A program made the position numbers and the translations under genes. From Asticcacaulis sp. ZE23SCel15 (GTDB lineage Bacteria > Pseudomonadota > Alphaproteobacteria > Caulobacterales > Caulobacteraceae): DNA of 64,000 nucleotides. The notes beneath the pieces were generated by a model that was given only the letters and a program-made list of their open reading frames with translations, had not been told where the DNA came from and did no database searches. Below are positions 16,756 through 26,074 of the stretch, in pieces. Where the stretch lies: assembly GCF_030505395.1 (NCBI RefSeq), contig NZ_CP130044.1, positions 1,597,001 to 1,661,000 of the forward strand. Reading direction: 5' to 3'. Positions within the stretch are counted from its first letter, which is position 1. Each line of letters starts with the position of its first letter.

Positions 16756-18831
16756 ATGAAATCCGCATCTGCCATAAGAGCTTTTGTCCTGTGCCTTATG
16801 GCGTTTTGGAGTGGCTGTGCGTTCGCCCAGTCGGTGAAAACCGCGCACCTGACGACCGAATTGGTGGCCGAACATAAGGCGGTGGCCAAAGGCGGCGATA
16901 TCTGGATCGCCATCCGCCATGAGCCGCTTAAGGGCTGGCATACCTACTGGCAAAATCCCGGCGATACAGGGCTGGCACCTGTGGTCACCTGGTCGTTGCC
17001 GGATAAGGTGACGGTCGGTGAGCCGCAGTGGAAAACGCCGGAGCGTCAGCCCTATATGGGTCTGGTCAATTATGGCTATAGCGGTGAAACCTACCTTTTT
17101 TACAAACTGACCAATAGCACAGCTCTTAATGATGGCGATATTTTGCCGCTTAAGGCCCGCGTTGATTTTCTGGTGTGCGAAAAAGTCTGTGTGCCGGAAA
17201 CGGTCAATGTTAGCCTGAATTTGCCGGTTGGGACGCCGGGTGGGGCTGACCGGGCCTTTCAGAAAGCGTTTGAGGCACTGCCGAAACCGGCACCGGCGGG
17301 ATATTTCCAAAAAACCGGCAATGTCATCGAATTGGGCTTTCCGTCGCCTGATAATTCCGAAATGTTTGAAAAGCCAAGCGGCGCCTATTTTTTTCCCATT
17401 ACGTCCAATGCCGTCCCGCCCGCCGCGCATCAGACGCTCGATACCGGGGCCGACGGCTTTACGCTCAAGGCGACAACGGCAGACGATAAACCGCTGCCCG
17501 GCCCCATATCCGGGGTGGTCGCCTTTCCGAATGGCAATAGCTATCAGGTCACCCTAAATGAAGGCAATGTCCCGCTTTCTTTGCGCGGTTTGGGTGGCTT
17601 AAGCGCGGCGTCGGGCGAGGTGTCAGTAGTGGGCGTGATCATCGCGGCCGGGCTGGCCTTTGTCGGCGGGATTATCCTCAACCTGATGCCGTGCGTGTTC
17701 CCGATCCTGTCCATGAAGATACTGGCGGTGTCGCGGGCCGGACATGACCACAAACTGGCCCGCAAAGAATCCTTGTTGTACGGGGCCGGTGTCATCATAA
17801 GCTTTGTGGCGCTGGCCGTGATGATCAGCGTGGCGCAGGCCTTAGGATCCGCGCTCGGCTGGGGCTTTCAGCTACAGTCGCCGTTTGTGACGGCCGCCTT
17901 AAGTATCGTTATGTTGTTGGTGGCGCTCAACCTGTCAGGCCTGTTTAATATTGGCTCCAGTGTGCAAGGCCTTGGTGCGGGCGTGGCGGTGAAAAACCCC
18001 TACATCGGTGCGTTCCTGACCGGTGTGCTGGCGGTGGTGGTGGCCGCCCCCTGTACCGCGCCGTTTATGGCGACCGCGATTGGCGTCGCACTTGCGCAGG
18101 GCGGCTTCGTCAGCTTTGTGATCTTTCTGGCGCTGGGTATCGGCTTTGCCCTGCCGATCGTGGGGCTTACCTATGCCATCACCTACCTGCCCGGACTGGC
18201 CAAGCGCCTGCCTAAGCCCGGCCCGTGGATGGATAGGTTCAAGCATATTCTGGCCGTGCCGATGTATCTGGCGGCGCTTTGGATGGTGTGGGTATTTGCC
18301 CAGCAGGTATCCGGCCTTGGCCTGTTTGCGCTGATCATAGCGCTGGGGCTGATCGTGCTAGGCGTGGCGCGCACGCTTATTCCCGCCGTCACGCGCCCGG
18401 TGCTGCTGGGGTTAGGTATAGTGCTGGCGGTCGCGTCCGCGGCTCAAACCCGCGCCGTGACCACGCCCGCCGCAATAAAAGCTGATGTGCCCTATGAAAC
18501 CTTTTCGGTCGAGCGCATCGCCCAGCTGCGCGCGGAGGGTAAGAACGTCATGGTCGACCTGACCGCCGCCTGGTGCGTGTCCTGTAAGGTCAATGAGCGG
18601 CTGGTGTTTCATACTGATGATTTCGCCAAGGCATTGAAGGCCACCAACACGGTCTATATGGTTGGGGACTGGACTAATCAGGACGCGCGCATTTCGCAGT
18701 ACCTCAGCCGCTATGGCCGCTCCGGCGTGCCGCTCTATGTCTGGTATGGCCCGAACGGCGCAGAGCCGGTCATCCTGCCGCAACTGCTGAACAAGGGCGA
18801 CGTTATAAAAATGATGGGTTCAGGTGCCTGA
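16756..18831 (+). CDS. dsbD: DsbD/ScsB-type protein-disulfide reductase
   Basis: Inner-membrane reductase that carries electrons from cytoplasmic thioredoxin to periplasmic thiols. A signal peptide (to about residue 24, ending FAQ) is followed by a DsbD-alpha-like N-terminal domain with a cysteine pair (CEKVC). Then comes an eight-helix core with one cysteine in NLMPCVFPILSMK and its partner in APCTAPFMAT, and last a C-terminal thioredoxin-like domain with WCVSCK. At 691 residues it is longer than E. coli DsbD and closer to the ScsB style. The stop codon abuts the end of the convergent lipoprotein gene. Confidence 0.87.
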   Translation: MKSASAIRAFVLCLMAFWSGCAFAQSVKTAHLTTELVAEHKAVAKGGDIWIAIRHEPLKGWHTYWQNPGDTGLAPVVTWSLPDKVTVGEPQWKTPERQPYMGLVNYGYSGETYLFYKLTNSTALNDGDILPLKARVDFLVCEKVCVPETVNVSLNLPVGTPGGADRAFQKAFEALPKPAPAGYFQKTGNVIELGFPSPDNSEMFEKPSGAYFFPITSNAVPPAAHQTLDTGADGFTLKATTADDKPLPGPISGVVAFPNGNSYQVTLNEGNVPLSLRGLGGLSAASGEVSVVGVIIAAGLAFVGGIILNLMPCVFPILSMKILAVSRAGHDHKLARKESLLYGAGVIISFVALAVMISVAQALGSALGWGFQLQSPFVTAALSIVMLLVALNLSGLFNIGSSVQGLGAGVAVKNPYIGAFLTGVLAVVVAAPCTAPFMATAIGVALAQGGFVSFVIFLALGIGFALPIVGLTYAITYLPGLAKRLPKPGPWMDRFKHILAVPMYLAALWMVWVFAQQVSGLGLFALIIALGLIVLGVARTLIPAVTRPVLLGLGIVLAVASAAQTRAVTTPAAIKADVPYETFSVERIAQLRAEGKNVMVDLTAAWCVSCKVNERLVFHTDDFAKALKATNTVYMVGDWTNQDARISQYLSRYGRSGVPLYVWYGPNGAEPVILPQLLNKGDVIKMMGSGA

Positions 18832-19317
18832 TTAGTTGCCGGAAGGCCCAAACTCCAGCACGCAGTCCATGCCCGACTGAACCGTGGCAGGCGTGGTGAT
18901 CACGTCGATATTGTCGCTGAGTAAGGCCGATAGCTCGTCGAGCGTGTGTTTCAATTCGGCGTCGGTTTTGGCGGTGATCAGGGCGTCGTGTTTGAGTTTT
19001 AAATCAATCGACACGCCCTTGAGCACGCATTTCAGATCGTTGTCCGTCCCGCGCGCCTTCATGTCGAAGTGCGCTTTCAGGTTCTGTTCGGACAAGCTGC
19101 CGACGTCCGCTGTGAATGCTTGAAATTTCTCATTTTTTAGAAGTGTCAGCGATGGGGCTTTGGCGTAACTATCCGACCGCACTTTCAGCTTGCCCGCCTG
19201 TTTGATAATCCCGGCATAGGGCTGTGCTTTGGCGATGGCATTTACCGGCGCAGGCGTGGTCGCGCAGGCGCTGAGCGGCAGGGCAATAAGTGTCAGGGCA
19301 AGCAGGGCATATCTCAT
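18832..19317 (-). CDS. Small predicted lipoprotein, function unknown
   Basis: About 161 residues. The N-terminus is a lipoprotein signal (MRYALLALTLIALPLSAC) with LSAC as lipobox, so the cysteine at about residue 18 is likely lipidated. The rest is a soluble, lysine-rich domain with two further cysteines (CVLKG and MDCVLEFG), which could form a disulfide. No family was recognised. The ATG at 19317 is preferred over an upstream start at 19344, since it begins directly at the signal peptide. It ends against dsbD and precedes nothing in its own unit; the efflux operon on the same strand ends 41 bp upstream. Confidence 0.7.
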   Translation of the reverse strand: MRYALLALTLIALPLSACATTPAPVNAIAKAQPYAGIIKQAGKLKVRSDSYAKAPSLTLLKNEKFQAFTADVGSLSEQNLKAHFDMKARGTDNDLKCVLKGVSIDLKLKHDALITAKTDAELKHTLDELSALLSDNIDVITTPATVQSGMDCVLEFGPSGN

Positions 19318-19357
19318 GACTTTGATATGCCCCAATCCGCCCAATAATGGGTTAACG

Positions 19358-20713
19358 CTATGCGCCGCCGCCTAAAGCCTGATAAAGCGTCGCCTGCGTG
19401 ATCAGCCGGTTCAGCCGGTTGGCATCGACGGCCTGTTGCGCTGACCGCAAACTTTCCTGCGCATCCAGCCAGATACGCAGGCTGACCGCACCGGTACGAT
19501 AACGCAAAGCATAAAGCGCTTCGGCCTTTTGCGCGGCGGCCAGACTTTGCTCCAGACGTGCGCCTTGAATGGCCAGTTGGGTCTGGGCTGACAGAGTGTT
19601 GTCAACATCGCTGAAGGCCTCAAGCAATGTCTGGCGGAAGTCGATGACGGCGATCTCATAGTCGGCCTTGGCGACTTTGATGTTAAGGCGGTTCTGGGCG
19701 AAATTCAGGAACGGCAGGGTCAGCCCCGCGCCCAACGTGCCGATCGGGTTTTTTAGAACGTCCGATAAGGCCGCCGATGATCCGCCCGCAGAGCCGGTCA
19801 GGGACAGCGTCGGATAGTAGGACGCGCGGGTGGCATCCACGCCGGACAGCGTCGATCTGAGGCGATATTCGGCGGCCTTAAGGTCAGGTCGCCTGCCCAA
19901 TAATTCGGCGGGCAATCCGGGGGCAATGGCGGGCAGGTTAGCGGTGGGCAGGGTCGTGGCCTCCTGTTCCGGTGCCACAGCATCACCGTTCATCAAAAGT
20001 GCCAGCGCGGCGCGATATTCGACCTGTTGCTGCTGAAGCTCGCTTAAGGCCGCGATCTGGGCATTGACGGTCTGTTCAGCCTCACTGACCTCAATGCCGG
20101 ATACTGATCCGGCGTCATGCTGGACATTGATCATGGCCCGCACGCGCTGGGCGTAGTCAAGGCTGGCCTGAGCGTTACGGATACGCTCATGGGTATAGGC
20201 GATCTGCCAGTAGAAGGTCGCCGCCGTCCCGATCAGGCTGAGGCGGGTGGCCTCAAGGTCTTCGGCGGTGGCTTCGGCCTCCCACTTTGCGGCATCGGTT
20301 TGCGAGGCCAATCGGCCCCACAGATCGGCCTCATAGCTCACCCCGACACGGGCGCTGTAGGATTCGCCGTTATCGCCGGGTGCTGTGTCATTAAGCTGCT
20401 TTGAGGCATCGAGGTTACCGGAGGCTTGCGGGAACTGGTTAAGGCGGTAAACGTCCGTTCGCAGTCTGGCCTGACGCAGGCGAATGGCGGCGGCGGCAAG
20501 GTCATTATTGCTGGCCACTACCTTATCAATCACGGCATTGAGTTTCGGGTCGCCAAAGCTTTCCCACCAGCGCTCGGAGGCCGCATAGGTGCCTGATGAG
20601 GCCGCGTACTGAAACGCAGACGGTGTCTTGACCGCCGGAGTGTCATAAGGCGTGTGCAGGCAGGCGCTTAAACTTACCGACGCGAGTAGCACAGTAATAA
20701 GGTTTTTTTTCAT
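19358..20713 (-). CDS. NodT-type outer membrane efflux lipoprotein
   Basis: Outer-membrane factor of a tripartite efflux pump, 451 residues. A lipobox (LSAC, cysteine at about residue 18) follows the signal peptide. Two TolC-like repeats are visible, with the coiled-coil segments LAAAAIRLRQARLRTDVYRL and QTQLAIQGARLEQSLAAAQK, and the typical GRRPDLKAAEYRLRS segment at the start of the second repeat. It lies 3 bp after the MacB-like gene and is the last gene of the operon, so the pump has its own outer-membrane exit. Confidence 0.92.
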   Translation of the reverse strand: MKKNLITVLLASVSLSACLHTPYDTPAVKTPSAFQYAASSGTYAASERWWESFGDPKLNAVIDKVVASNNDLAAAAIRLRQARLRTDVYRLNQFPQASGNLDASKQLNDTAPGDNGESYSARVGVSYEADLWGRLASQTDAAKWEAEATAEDLEATRLSLIGTAATFYWQIAYTHERIRNAQASLDYAQRVRAMINVQHDAGSVSGIEVSEAEQTVNAQIAALSELQQQQVEYRAALALLMNGDAVAPEQEATTLPTANLPAIAPGLPAELLGRRPDLKAAEYRLRSTLSGVDATRASYYPTLSLTGSAGGSSAALSDVLKNPIGTLGAGLTLPFLNFAQNRLNIKVAKADYEIAVIDFRQTLLEAFSDVDNTLSAQTQLAIQGARLEQSLAAAQKAEALYALRYRTGAVSLRIWLDAQESLRSAQQAVDANRLNRLITQATLYQALGGGA

Positions 20714-20716
20714 AAT

Positions 20717-22672
20717 CTAATCCCTCGCTAAGGCCGCGACCGGATCAAGCCGCGCGGCATTGCGCGCCGGCAGGAAGCCGAAGATGACCCCGATCAGGGT
20801 GGAACAGCCAAAGGCCGCAAGTATGGATGACATCGAATAGACCAGCCGGAAATCGGTCGAAAACTGCGCAAAAATCACCCCGAACAGCAGGGCGACCACA
20901 ATCCCCAGTATCCCGCCGATCAGGCAGACCAAAATCGCCTCGATCAGGAATTGTTGCAATATATCGCGCTGACGCGCACCCACGGCCATGCGCACGCCAA
21001 TTTCCGACGTGCGCTCAGTCACGGAGACCAGCATGATGTTCATCACCCCGATGCCGCCCACGATCAGAGAAATCACCGCAATCGCCGAAATCAGCACCGT
21101 CAGGGTCTGGGTGGTGGCGGTGATGGTTTTACGAATCTCATCGGTATTGATGATGAAGAAATCCTTGGTGCCATGGCGCTGGGTCAAAAGGTTCGTTACC
21201 CCGGCTTCGGCAATGCTGGATTCGGTGTCATCGTTTACCCGTACGGTAATGCTGCGCAAGGTGGTGGTGCCCAGCATGCGGGCGTTGACGGCGGTATAGG
21301 GCATGTAAATGTTCATCTGGTCCCCGCCACCGCCAAAGCCCGAGCTTGAGGCTTCGACCACGCCGATAATGCGGGCGGGCGTTGAACCCAGCAATATGAC
21401 TTCTCCGATCGGGTCGCCCGCAAATTTGAGCGTAGTGACCGTGTTCTGATCAATGACCACATCCTGGGCGGTGGTGGCAATTTCCTCGTCCCCGAACAGT
21501 CGTCCACTGGACAGTTTCACGCCCTTGACGCGGAAATATTGCGCCCCGACACCGTTGACCTGACCGGTATTGGCAACGGCCCCGTAGCGCACCGTGACCG
21601 AGGAACGCACGGTCGGCGTCACGCTATCGACATAGGGTTGTCGGCTTAGCGCATCGGCATCGGCGACCACCAAGGTGCGGATCGCGCCCGACCTTCGGTC
21701 GCCAAAGCCTGAGCCCGGCATAATCTCCAGCGTATTGGTGCCGATGGAGGAGATCTGCTCCAGCACTTTTTGGCGCGATCCGGTGCCTAACGCGACCACG
21801 CACACCACGGACGCAATGCCGATGATGATACCGAGCATGGTCAGAAAGGTACGCATACGGTGGGCGTTCATGGCCAGCAGCGCCATCTGAAAGGCTTCGC
21901 GGAAGCTGTCGATCAGGGCGCCGATGCCGTCACGCCCCTGCGCGGTCAGGGCGGGCAAGGGCTCGTGATCGGTTTCGCCGCGCCCTGCACCGGGGCGGTC
22001 GTCAATGATTTCGCCGTCGCGGATTTCAATGACCCTTTGGCAGTGTTCGGCCACTTCGCGGTCGTGGGTGACGATGATGACGGTGTGGCCATCGGCGTGC
22101 AGTCCTTTAAGGATGCGCATGACCTCTTCGCCCGATTTGGTGTCGAGCGCGCCGGTCGGCTCATCGGCCAGCACGATCTCACCGCCGTTCATCAGGGCGC
22201 GGGCAATCGATACGCGCTGCTGCTGACCGCCGGATAACTGACCGGGCCGGTGCTGAGTGCGGTCGCCCAGGCCTAAGCGTTCCAGCAAGGCACGGGCGCG
22301 GTCTTTGCGGGCCTCGACCGGCACACCGGCATAGATCGACGGCACCTCGACATTGCCGAGCGCGCTCAAATCGCCCAGCAGGTGATAGCGCTGAAAGATA
22401 AAACCAAAATGCTCACGTCGCAGTTCGGCCAGTTCATCGGGCTCCAGAGCTGCCGTTTCGCGCTCGCCGACCCGGTAAACGCCCGAAGTAGGGCGATCAA
22501 GGCAGCCCAGTATGTTCATCAGGGTCGATTTACCCGAACCGGACTGACCGACAATGGCGACCATCTCCCCGGCCTCAATGGTCAGGTCGATATCTTTCAG
22601 GACGGTGATCGTCCCTTCCCCGGCCGGAAATTCGCGCCGGAGTTTTTCAACTTTTAAGACGGGCGGTTTCAT
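20717..22672 (-). CDS. macB: MacB-type ABC transporter (ATPase fused to permease)
   Basis: Efflux ABC half-transporter of 651 residues. The N-terminal ATPase shows Walker A (GQSGSGKST), the signature ([15 protein letters not shown]), Walker B ([12 protein letters not shown]) and the switch histidine (IVTHDREVA). The membrane part has one helix near residue 280 ([19 protein letters not shown]), a large periplasmic MacB_PCD domain, then three C-terminal helices in the FtsX-like domain ([19 protein letters not shown] onward). MacB uses mechanotransmission to push macrolides, peptides or siderophores through the outer-membrane factor. The substrate here is unknown. Confidence 0.92.
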   Translation of the reverse strand: MKPPVLKVEKLRREFPAGEGTITVLKDIDLTIEAGEMVAIVGQSGSGKSTLMNILGCLDRPTSGVYRVGERETAALEPDELAELRREHFGFIFQRYHLLGDLSALGNVEVPSIYAGVPVEARKDRARALLERLGLGDRTQHRPGQLSGGQQQRVSIARALMNGGEIVLADEPTGALDTKSGEEVMRILKGLHADGHTVIIVTHDREVAEHCQRVIEIRDGEIIDDRPGAGRGETDHEPLPALTAQGRDGIGALIDSFREAFQMALLAMNAHRMRTFLTMLGIIIGIASVVCVVALGTGSRQKVLEQISSIGTNTLEIMPGSGFGDRRSGAIRTLVVADADALSRQPYVDSVTPTVRSSVTVRYGAVANTGQVNGVGAQYFRVKGVKLSSGRLFGDEEIATTAQDVVIDQNTVTTLKFAGDPIGEVILLGSTPARIIGVVEASSSGFGGGGDQMNIYMPYTAVNARMLGTTTLRSITVRVNDDTESSIAEAGVTNLLTQRHGTKDFFIINTDEIRKTITATTQTLTVLISAIAVISLIVGGIGVMNIMLVSVTERTSEIGVRMAVGARQRDILQQFLIEAILVCLIGGILGIVVALLFGVIFAQFSTDFRLVYSMSSILAAFGCSTLIGVIFGFLPARNAARLDPVAALARD

Positions 22673-22684
22673 GATCAGCGCCCT

Positions 22685-23893
22685 TTACAGTCCGCCCTGC
22701 GGGCCGCGCCGCATGCGTTGTGAGGTATCGCTGGGGCCGGAGGCGGCCTGCGCGGTTACGACCCGTTCCCCGGCTTTCAGGCCCGACTTGACCTCGACAT
22801 TATTCCCGTCATTGAGGCCGATGGTGATCTTACGCGGCGTGATTTTCTCATCGGCCCCCAGAACCTGTACCGTGTAATTGCCGTTGCGGTCAGGTTTGCC
22901 AAGCGCCGTTGAGGGGATGGTCAGGACGTTGCGGACGCTGCCCAAAACGATGGTGACATTGGCGGTCATGAAGGTGCGCAGGGCCCCGTCGGCATTATCG
23001 ACATCAAAAATGCCGTAATAATAGATGGCGTTGGAGGCGGTCGAGGTATCGACGCTGTCGCTTTCCTTGATCGAATCCGGCGCCGGCGCGATCGAGCGCA
23101 GGGTGGCCTTATAGCGCCTGCGCGAATCGCCCAGGGTGGTGAAATAAACCTCCATGCCTTCGCGGACATTGATGACATCGGCCTCGGAGATTTCGGCCTT
23201 GATCGTCATGCGGTCAAGCTGACCCATCTTAACGATGGTCGGGGTCGTCTGGTTGGCGTTGATGGTCTGGCCTTCCTTGGTGACGATGGCCAAAACGGTG
23301 CCGTCGATGGGGGCGGTGATGCGGGTATAGCCGAGATTAACTTCGGCGGTATTGCGTGAGACCTGGGCGGACGCGATCTGGGCATCAATGGCTTTCAGGC
23401 TGGCCTGAGCGCTTTTGTACTCGGTCTCGGCCGCCTCAAAATCGGCTTTCGATCCGGCGTCAGCCTTATAGAGTGTGGCCTGACGGTCATAGTTCAGTTT
23501 GGCCGCCGCCAGCCGCGCTTCACCTTCGGCCCGCTGGGCGCGGACATTGTTGATATTGGCCAACGCCGTTTGCAGGGCGTTAGTCTGCGTGGCGGAATCA
23601 ATTTCGGCAATCAGGTCGCCTTTTTTGACCTGATCGCCTAGATCGACTTTCAGCGACGTCACCCGCCCGGATGTCTGGGCCCCGACGCTGACCAGAGTGT
23701 AGGGCTCCAGCGATCCGGTCGCCAGAACGGTCTTTTTGATATCGCCCATCTGGGCCGGTGCCGATATGACCGGTGCGGCCTTGGGCTTGGAAAAGAAGGC
23801 GGCCTTGAGGCCCCATCCGGTCAGAACCAGAGCCAAAACCCCCAGCCCGATCATCAGGGCTTTATTATCTTTGCGGAAAAATTTCGACGCCAT
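22685..23893 (-). CDS. macA: MacA-type periplasmic adaptor protein
   Basis: Membrane-fusion protein of 402 residues. One N-terminal transmembrane anchor (ALMIGLGVLALVLTGWGLK) is followed by the beta-barrel/lipoyl half-motifs (VSVGAQTSGRVTSLKVDLGD and VNLGYTRITAPIDGTVLAI), a coiled-coil hairpin between them and a C-terminal barrel domain. This is the standard MacA order. It is first in the macA-macB-NodT operon, 12 bp before macB. A 256-bp gap divides it from the divergent hisS gene; no operator was recognised there. Confidence 0.92.
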   Translation of the reverse strand: MASKFFRKDNKALMIGLGVLALVLTGWGLKAAFFSKPKAAPVISAPAQMGDIKKTVLATGSLEPYTLVSVGAQTSGRVTSLKVDLGDQVKKGDLIAEIDSATQTNALQTALANINNVRAQRAEGEARLAAAKLNYDRQATLYKADAGSKADFEAAETEYKSAQASLKAIDAQIASAQVSRNTAEVNLGYTRITAPIDGTVLAIVTKEGQTINANQTTPTIVKMGQLDRMTIKAEISEADVINVREGMEVYFTTLGDSRRRYKATLRSIAPAPDSIKESDSVDTSTASNAIYYYGIFDVDNADGALRTFMTANVTIVLGSVRNVLTIPSTALGKPDRNGNYTVQVLGADEKITPRKITIGLNDGNNVEVKSGLKAGERVVTAQAASGPSDTSQRMRRGPQGGL

Positions 23894-24149
23894 AACTCTA
23901 TTGCCTCATCAGACGGCCCCCGCAAGGCAACGGGCGCACACACTTCAGTTTTTTAGGAACTATGGATAGGCCGCGCTTTGTAAGGTTGCCATTATAAGTT
24001 CCGCCCGCCAGAGCAGGTTTATGTAAGGGGCTTAACATGCGAATACGCTCAGCTTATGTCGTCTGATTTTACAAACCGCACGTTTGGCGATAGTTGTTGT
24101 GGCGAGCCTTCAGATGAGAGCTTTGAAAAAACTTGTCTCTTAAGGCCGG

Positions 24150-25685
24150 ATGTTCTATCGCCACGGCATGACCGATAAAGCCCCAAAATCCACAGAAACC
24201 GATCCCAAAGACTTCCGCCCCGAAGCCCGCGCCCCACGCGGCTTTGCCGATAAGCGCGCATCACAGATCGCGGCCGAGCGCCGCCTGATCACGGCGGTGT
24301 CTAAGGTCTATGAGGATTTTGGCTTTGAGGCCCTGCAAACCTCGGCCTTTGAATATGCTGATGCGTTGGGGAAATTCCTGCCGGACGCCGACCGCCCCAA
24401 TGTCGGGGTATTCGCGGTCGAAGATGATGATGAGCAGTGGATGGCGCTGCGCTATGATCACACCGCCCCGCTGGCACGCTTTGCCGCTCAAAATTGGGAC
24501 AGCCTGCCCAAGCCGTTTCGTCGTTATGCCTTTGGGCCGGTTTGGCGCAATGAAAAGCCGGGGCCGGGTCGTCTGCGTGAGTTTATGCAGTGCGATGCCG
24601 ACACGGTTGGCACCGATCGCCCCGAAGCCGATGCTGAGATCATCGCCCTGGCCGTGGCCGGTTTCAAGGCCGCAGGACTGCCGGCGAGCTCGACCGTGCT
24701 TAAGGTCAATAACCGCAAGCTGCTGAACGGCCTGCTGACCAGCCTTGGCGTAGTTGATTCGGCTCAGCAGATGGGCGTGTTGCGCGCTATCGATAAGCTG
24801 GACCGGCTGGGCCTGACCGGCGTCGAGTTGTTGCTGGGCGGCGGACGCAAGGATGAGTTGGGTGACTTCACCAAGGGCGCTAATCTTAAGGACGACGCTA
24901 TTTTTGCGGTTATGAACTTTGTAGCTGCGGGTATTAATCTCGACGGCGAACAGGCGTCTCGCGATGAGGTTTTGGCACGATTATCAAGTGTTCTGCGTAA
25001 TTCATCAGAAGGAATGTCCGGCGTTGAAGATCTCAGCCGCATTGGGGCGACCCTTAACGGTTTAGGTGTCAGCGAAGCGGATGCCATCTTTGATCCGTCG
25101 ATTGTGCGCGGTCTGGAATACTACACCGGTGCGGTATTCGAAGCCGAACTGCTGCTGGAAACCCGCGACGAAAAGGGTGAACTGGTTAAATTCGGCTCGG
25201 TCGGTGGCGGTGGTCGCTACGACGATCTGGTGGCCCGCTTTACCGGTGAGCGCGTGCCCGCGACCGGTTTTTCGTTCGGTGTGTCGCGTTTAGCTGCGGC
25301 TTTGGCACTGACCGAAGGCGGGAAAGCCACCCCTGTACGTGGGCCGGTGGTGATCATTGCCTTTTCTGATTCGGATATGGGCGAATATTTCAAACTGGCG
25401 TCAGAAATCCGCGCCGCGGGCATTCCGGCGGAGGTTTATCTGGGCCGGTCGGGCATGAAGGCGCAGATGAAATATGCTGACCGTCGTTTATCCCCAGCCG
25501 TGGCCATGATTGGCGGCGACGAGTTGGCTAATGGTACGGTTACCATCAAAGATCTTGATCTTGGGCGCGAAATGGCTGCGGAAATTTCAGATAACAAAGC
25601 CTGGCGTGAAGGTCGTCCCGGGCAGGTTACGCTGCCGCGTCAGGACGCTATTAACCATTTGAAAACTATTGTTAAATCTTTGTAA
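24150..25685 (+). CDS. hisS: Histidine-tRNA ligase
   Basis: Class II aminoacyl-tRNA synthetase of 511 residues that charges tRNA-His. Motif 2 is FGPVWRNEKPGPGRLREFMQCDADTVG-like, the histidine-A loop is VRGLEYYTGAVFE, and motif 3 contains GGGRYDDLV. The C-terminal anticodon-binding domain follows (VVIIAFSDSDMGEYFKLA region). The frame begins at ATG 24150 with AAGG just upstream; ATG 24168 (MTDKAPK) is a close alternative without a visible ribosome site. The gene stands alone and is followed by a 389-bp gap holding a candidate small RNA. Confidence 0.93.
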   Translation: MFYRHGMTDKAPKSTETDPKDFRPEARAPRGFADKRASQIAAERRLITAVSKVYEDFGFEALQTSAFEYADALGKFLPDADRPNVGVFAVEDDDEQWMALRYDHTAPLARFAAQNWDSLPKPFRRYAFGPVWRNEKPGPGRLREFMQCDADTVGTDRPEADAEIIALAVAGFKAAGLPASSTVLKVNNRKLLNGLLTSLGVVDSAQQMGVLRAIDKLDRLGLTGVELLLGGGRKDELGDFTKGANLKDDAIFAVMNFVAAGINLDGEQASRDEVLARLSSVLRNSSEGMSGVEDLSRIGATLNGLGVSEADAIFDPSIVRGLEYYTGAVFEAELLLETRDEKGELVKFGSVGGGGRYDDLVARFTGERVPATGFSFGVSRLAAALALTEGGKATPVRGPVVIIAFSDSDMGEYFKLASEIRAAGIPAEVYLGRSGMKAQMKYADRRLSPAVAMIGGDELANGTVTIKDLDLGREMAAEISDNKAWREGRPGQVTLPRQDAINHLKTIVKSL

Positions 25686-25689
25686 ATTC

Positions 25690-25707
25690 TTTGACAGCGT
25701 TGTCAAA
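25690..25707. promoter_or_regulatory. Palindrome TTTGACAGCGTTGTCAAA after hisS
   Basis: Fits TTTGAC-N6-GTCAAA, with seven-base perfect arms. The same architecture occurs at 26018-26043, on the other side of the candidate small RNA. It begins four bases after the hisS stop and is not followed by a T tract, so an operator is more likely than a terminator. Confidence 0.5.
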
Positions 25708-25732
25708 TGCTGCGCAGTATAGACTGCGTAAC

Positions 25733-25751
25733 AATGTTACGCGTTGTAATT
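25733..25751. promoter_or_regulatory. Palindrome GCGTAACAATGTTACGC upstream of the small RNA
   Basis: Seven-base arms GCGTAAC and GTTACGC about AAT, about 60 bp before the predicted start of the small RNA. It could be a regulator site. No partner copy was noticed in the window. Confidence 0.35.
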
Positions 25752-25791
25752 ATGTCGCAAGCCCAAAAAGGCCACTTTATTTTTGACATAA

Positions 25792-25800
25792 TGTTATAAA
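25792..25800 (+). promoter_or_regulatory. Candidate extended -10 promoter of the small RNA
   Basis: TGtTATAAA is an extended -10 element. It would start transcription near 25807, about 10 bases before the first hairpin. No good -35 hexamer is at the right distance. Confidence 0.35.
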
Positions 25801-25806
25801 ATCTAT

Positions 25807-25961
25807 TGACACCGCCGCCGAAAAACTGTTTTGTCGGTCTCAAGAGAACGGAACTTTCCCCGAAGAGGAAAGTCGGTTCCCGGCGTTTCGGGGAGGAAAC
25901 GCCTGCATAACAAAGAAGGGCCTGTCAGAGATTATCCCCCTCAGACAGGCCCTTACTTTTT
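25807..25961 (+). ncRNA. Candidate four-hairpin small RNA
   Basis: Four successive hairpins are visible. The first is CCGA...TCGG (25818-25837). The second is GGAACTTTCC...GGAAAG..TTCC (25850-25880). The third is a perfect GGCGTTTC-GGGGAG-GAAACGCC (25882-25903). The fourth, AAGGGCCTGTC...GACAGGCCCTT (25916-25954), is followed by ACTTTTT and reads as an intrinsic terminator. Loop sequences include GGGGAG and a C-rich ATCCCCCTC, which could pair with ribosome-binding sites. No real protein-coding frame explains the segment. The family was not recognised; it does not look like 6S RNA, SRP RNA, tmRNA or RNase P RNA. Confidence 0.65.
25916..25961 (+). terminator. Intrinsic terminator of the small RNA
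   Basis: An 11-bp stem, AAGGGCCTGTC with GACAGGCCCTT, is followed by a T-rich run ending at 25961. It is too far from hisS (over 230 bp) to be its obvious terminator, which supports a separate transcript. Confidence 0.8.
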
Positions 25962-26017
25962 GTACCTAAAAGCCCGTTTTCAGCATCAATTGAATATCAA
26001 AAATAAGCCCGCCGCGA

Positions 26018-26043
26018 ACATTTTGACAAATGCGTCAAAATGT
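26018..26043. promoter_or_regulatory. Palindrome ACATTTTGAC-N6-GTCAAAATGT
   Basis: Perfect 10-base arms with a 6-base spacer. The core TTTGAC-N6-GTCAAA equals that at 25690-25707. It lies between the small-RNA terminator and the 3' end of the minus-strand DUF6445 gene, so it does not sit in an obvious promoter. Confidence 0.55.
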
Positions 26044-26074
26044 GATTGCGTTTGCTTGATTGTGTAATGACGCA

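Noticed and set aside
18895-18904. GGTGATCACG resembling the polyamine operator
   Set aside because: It is inside the coding part of a lipoprotein gene and lacks the full TGTGATCACA core.
25831-26067. Possible 78-codon protein over the small-RNA region
   Set aside because: It runs through hairpins and a terminator, has no ribosome site and no family likeness.
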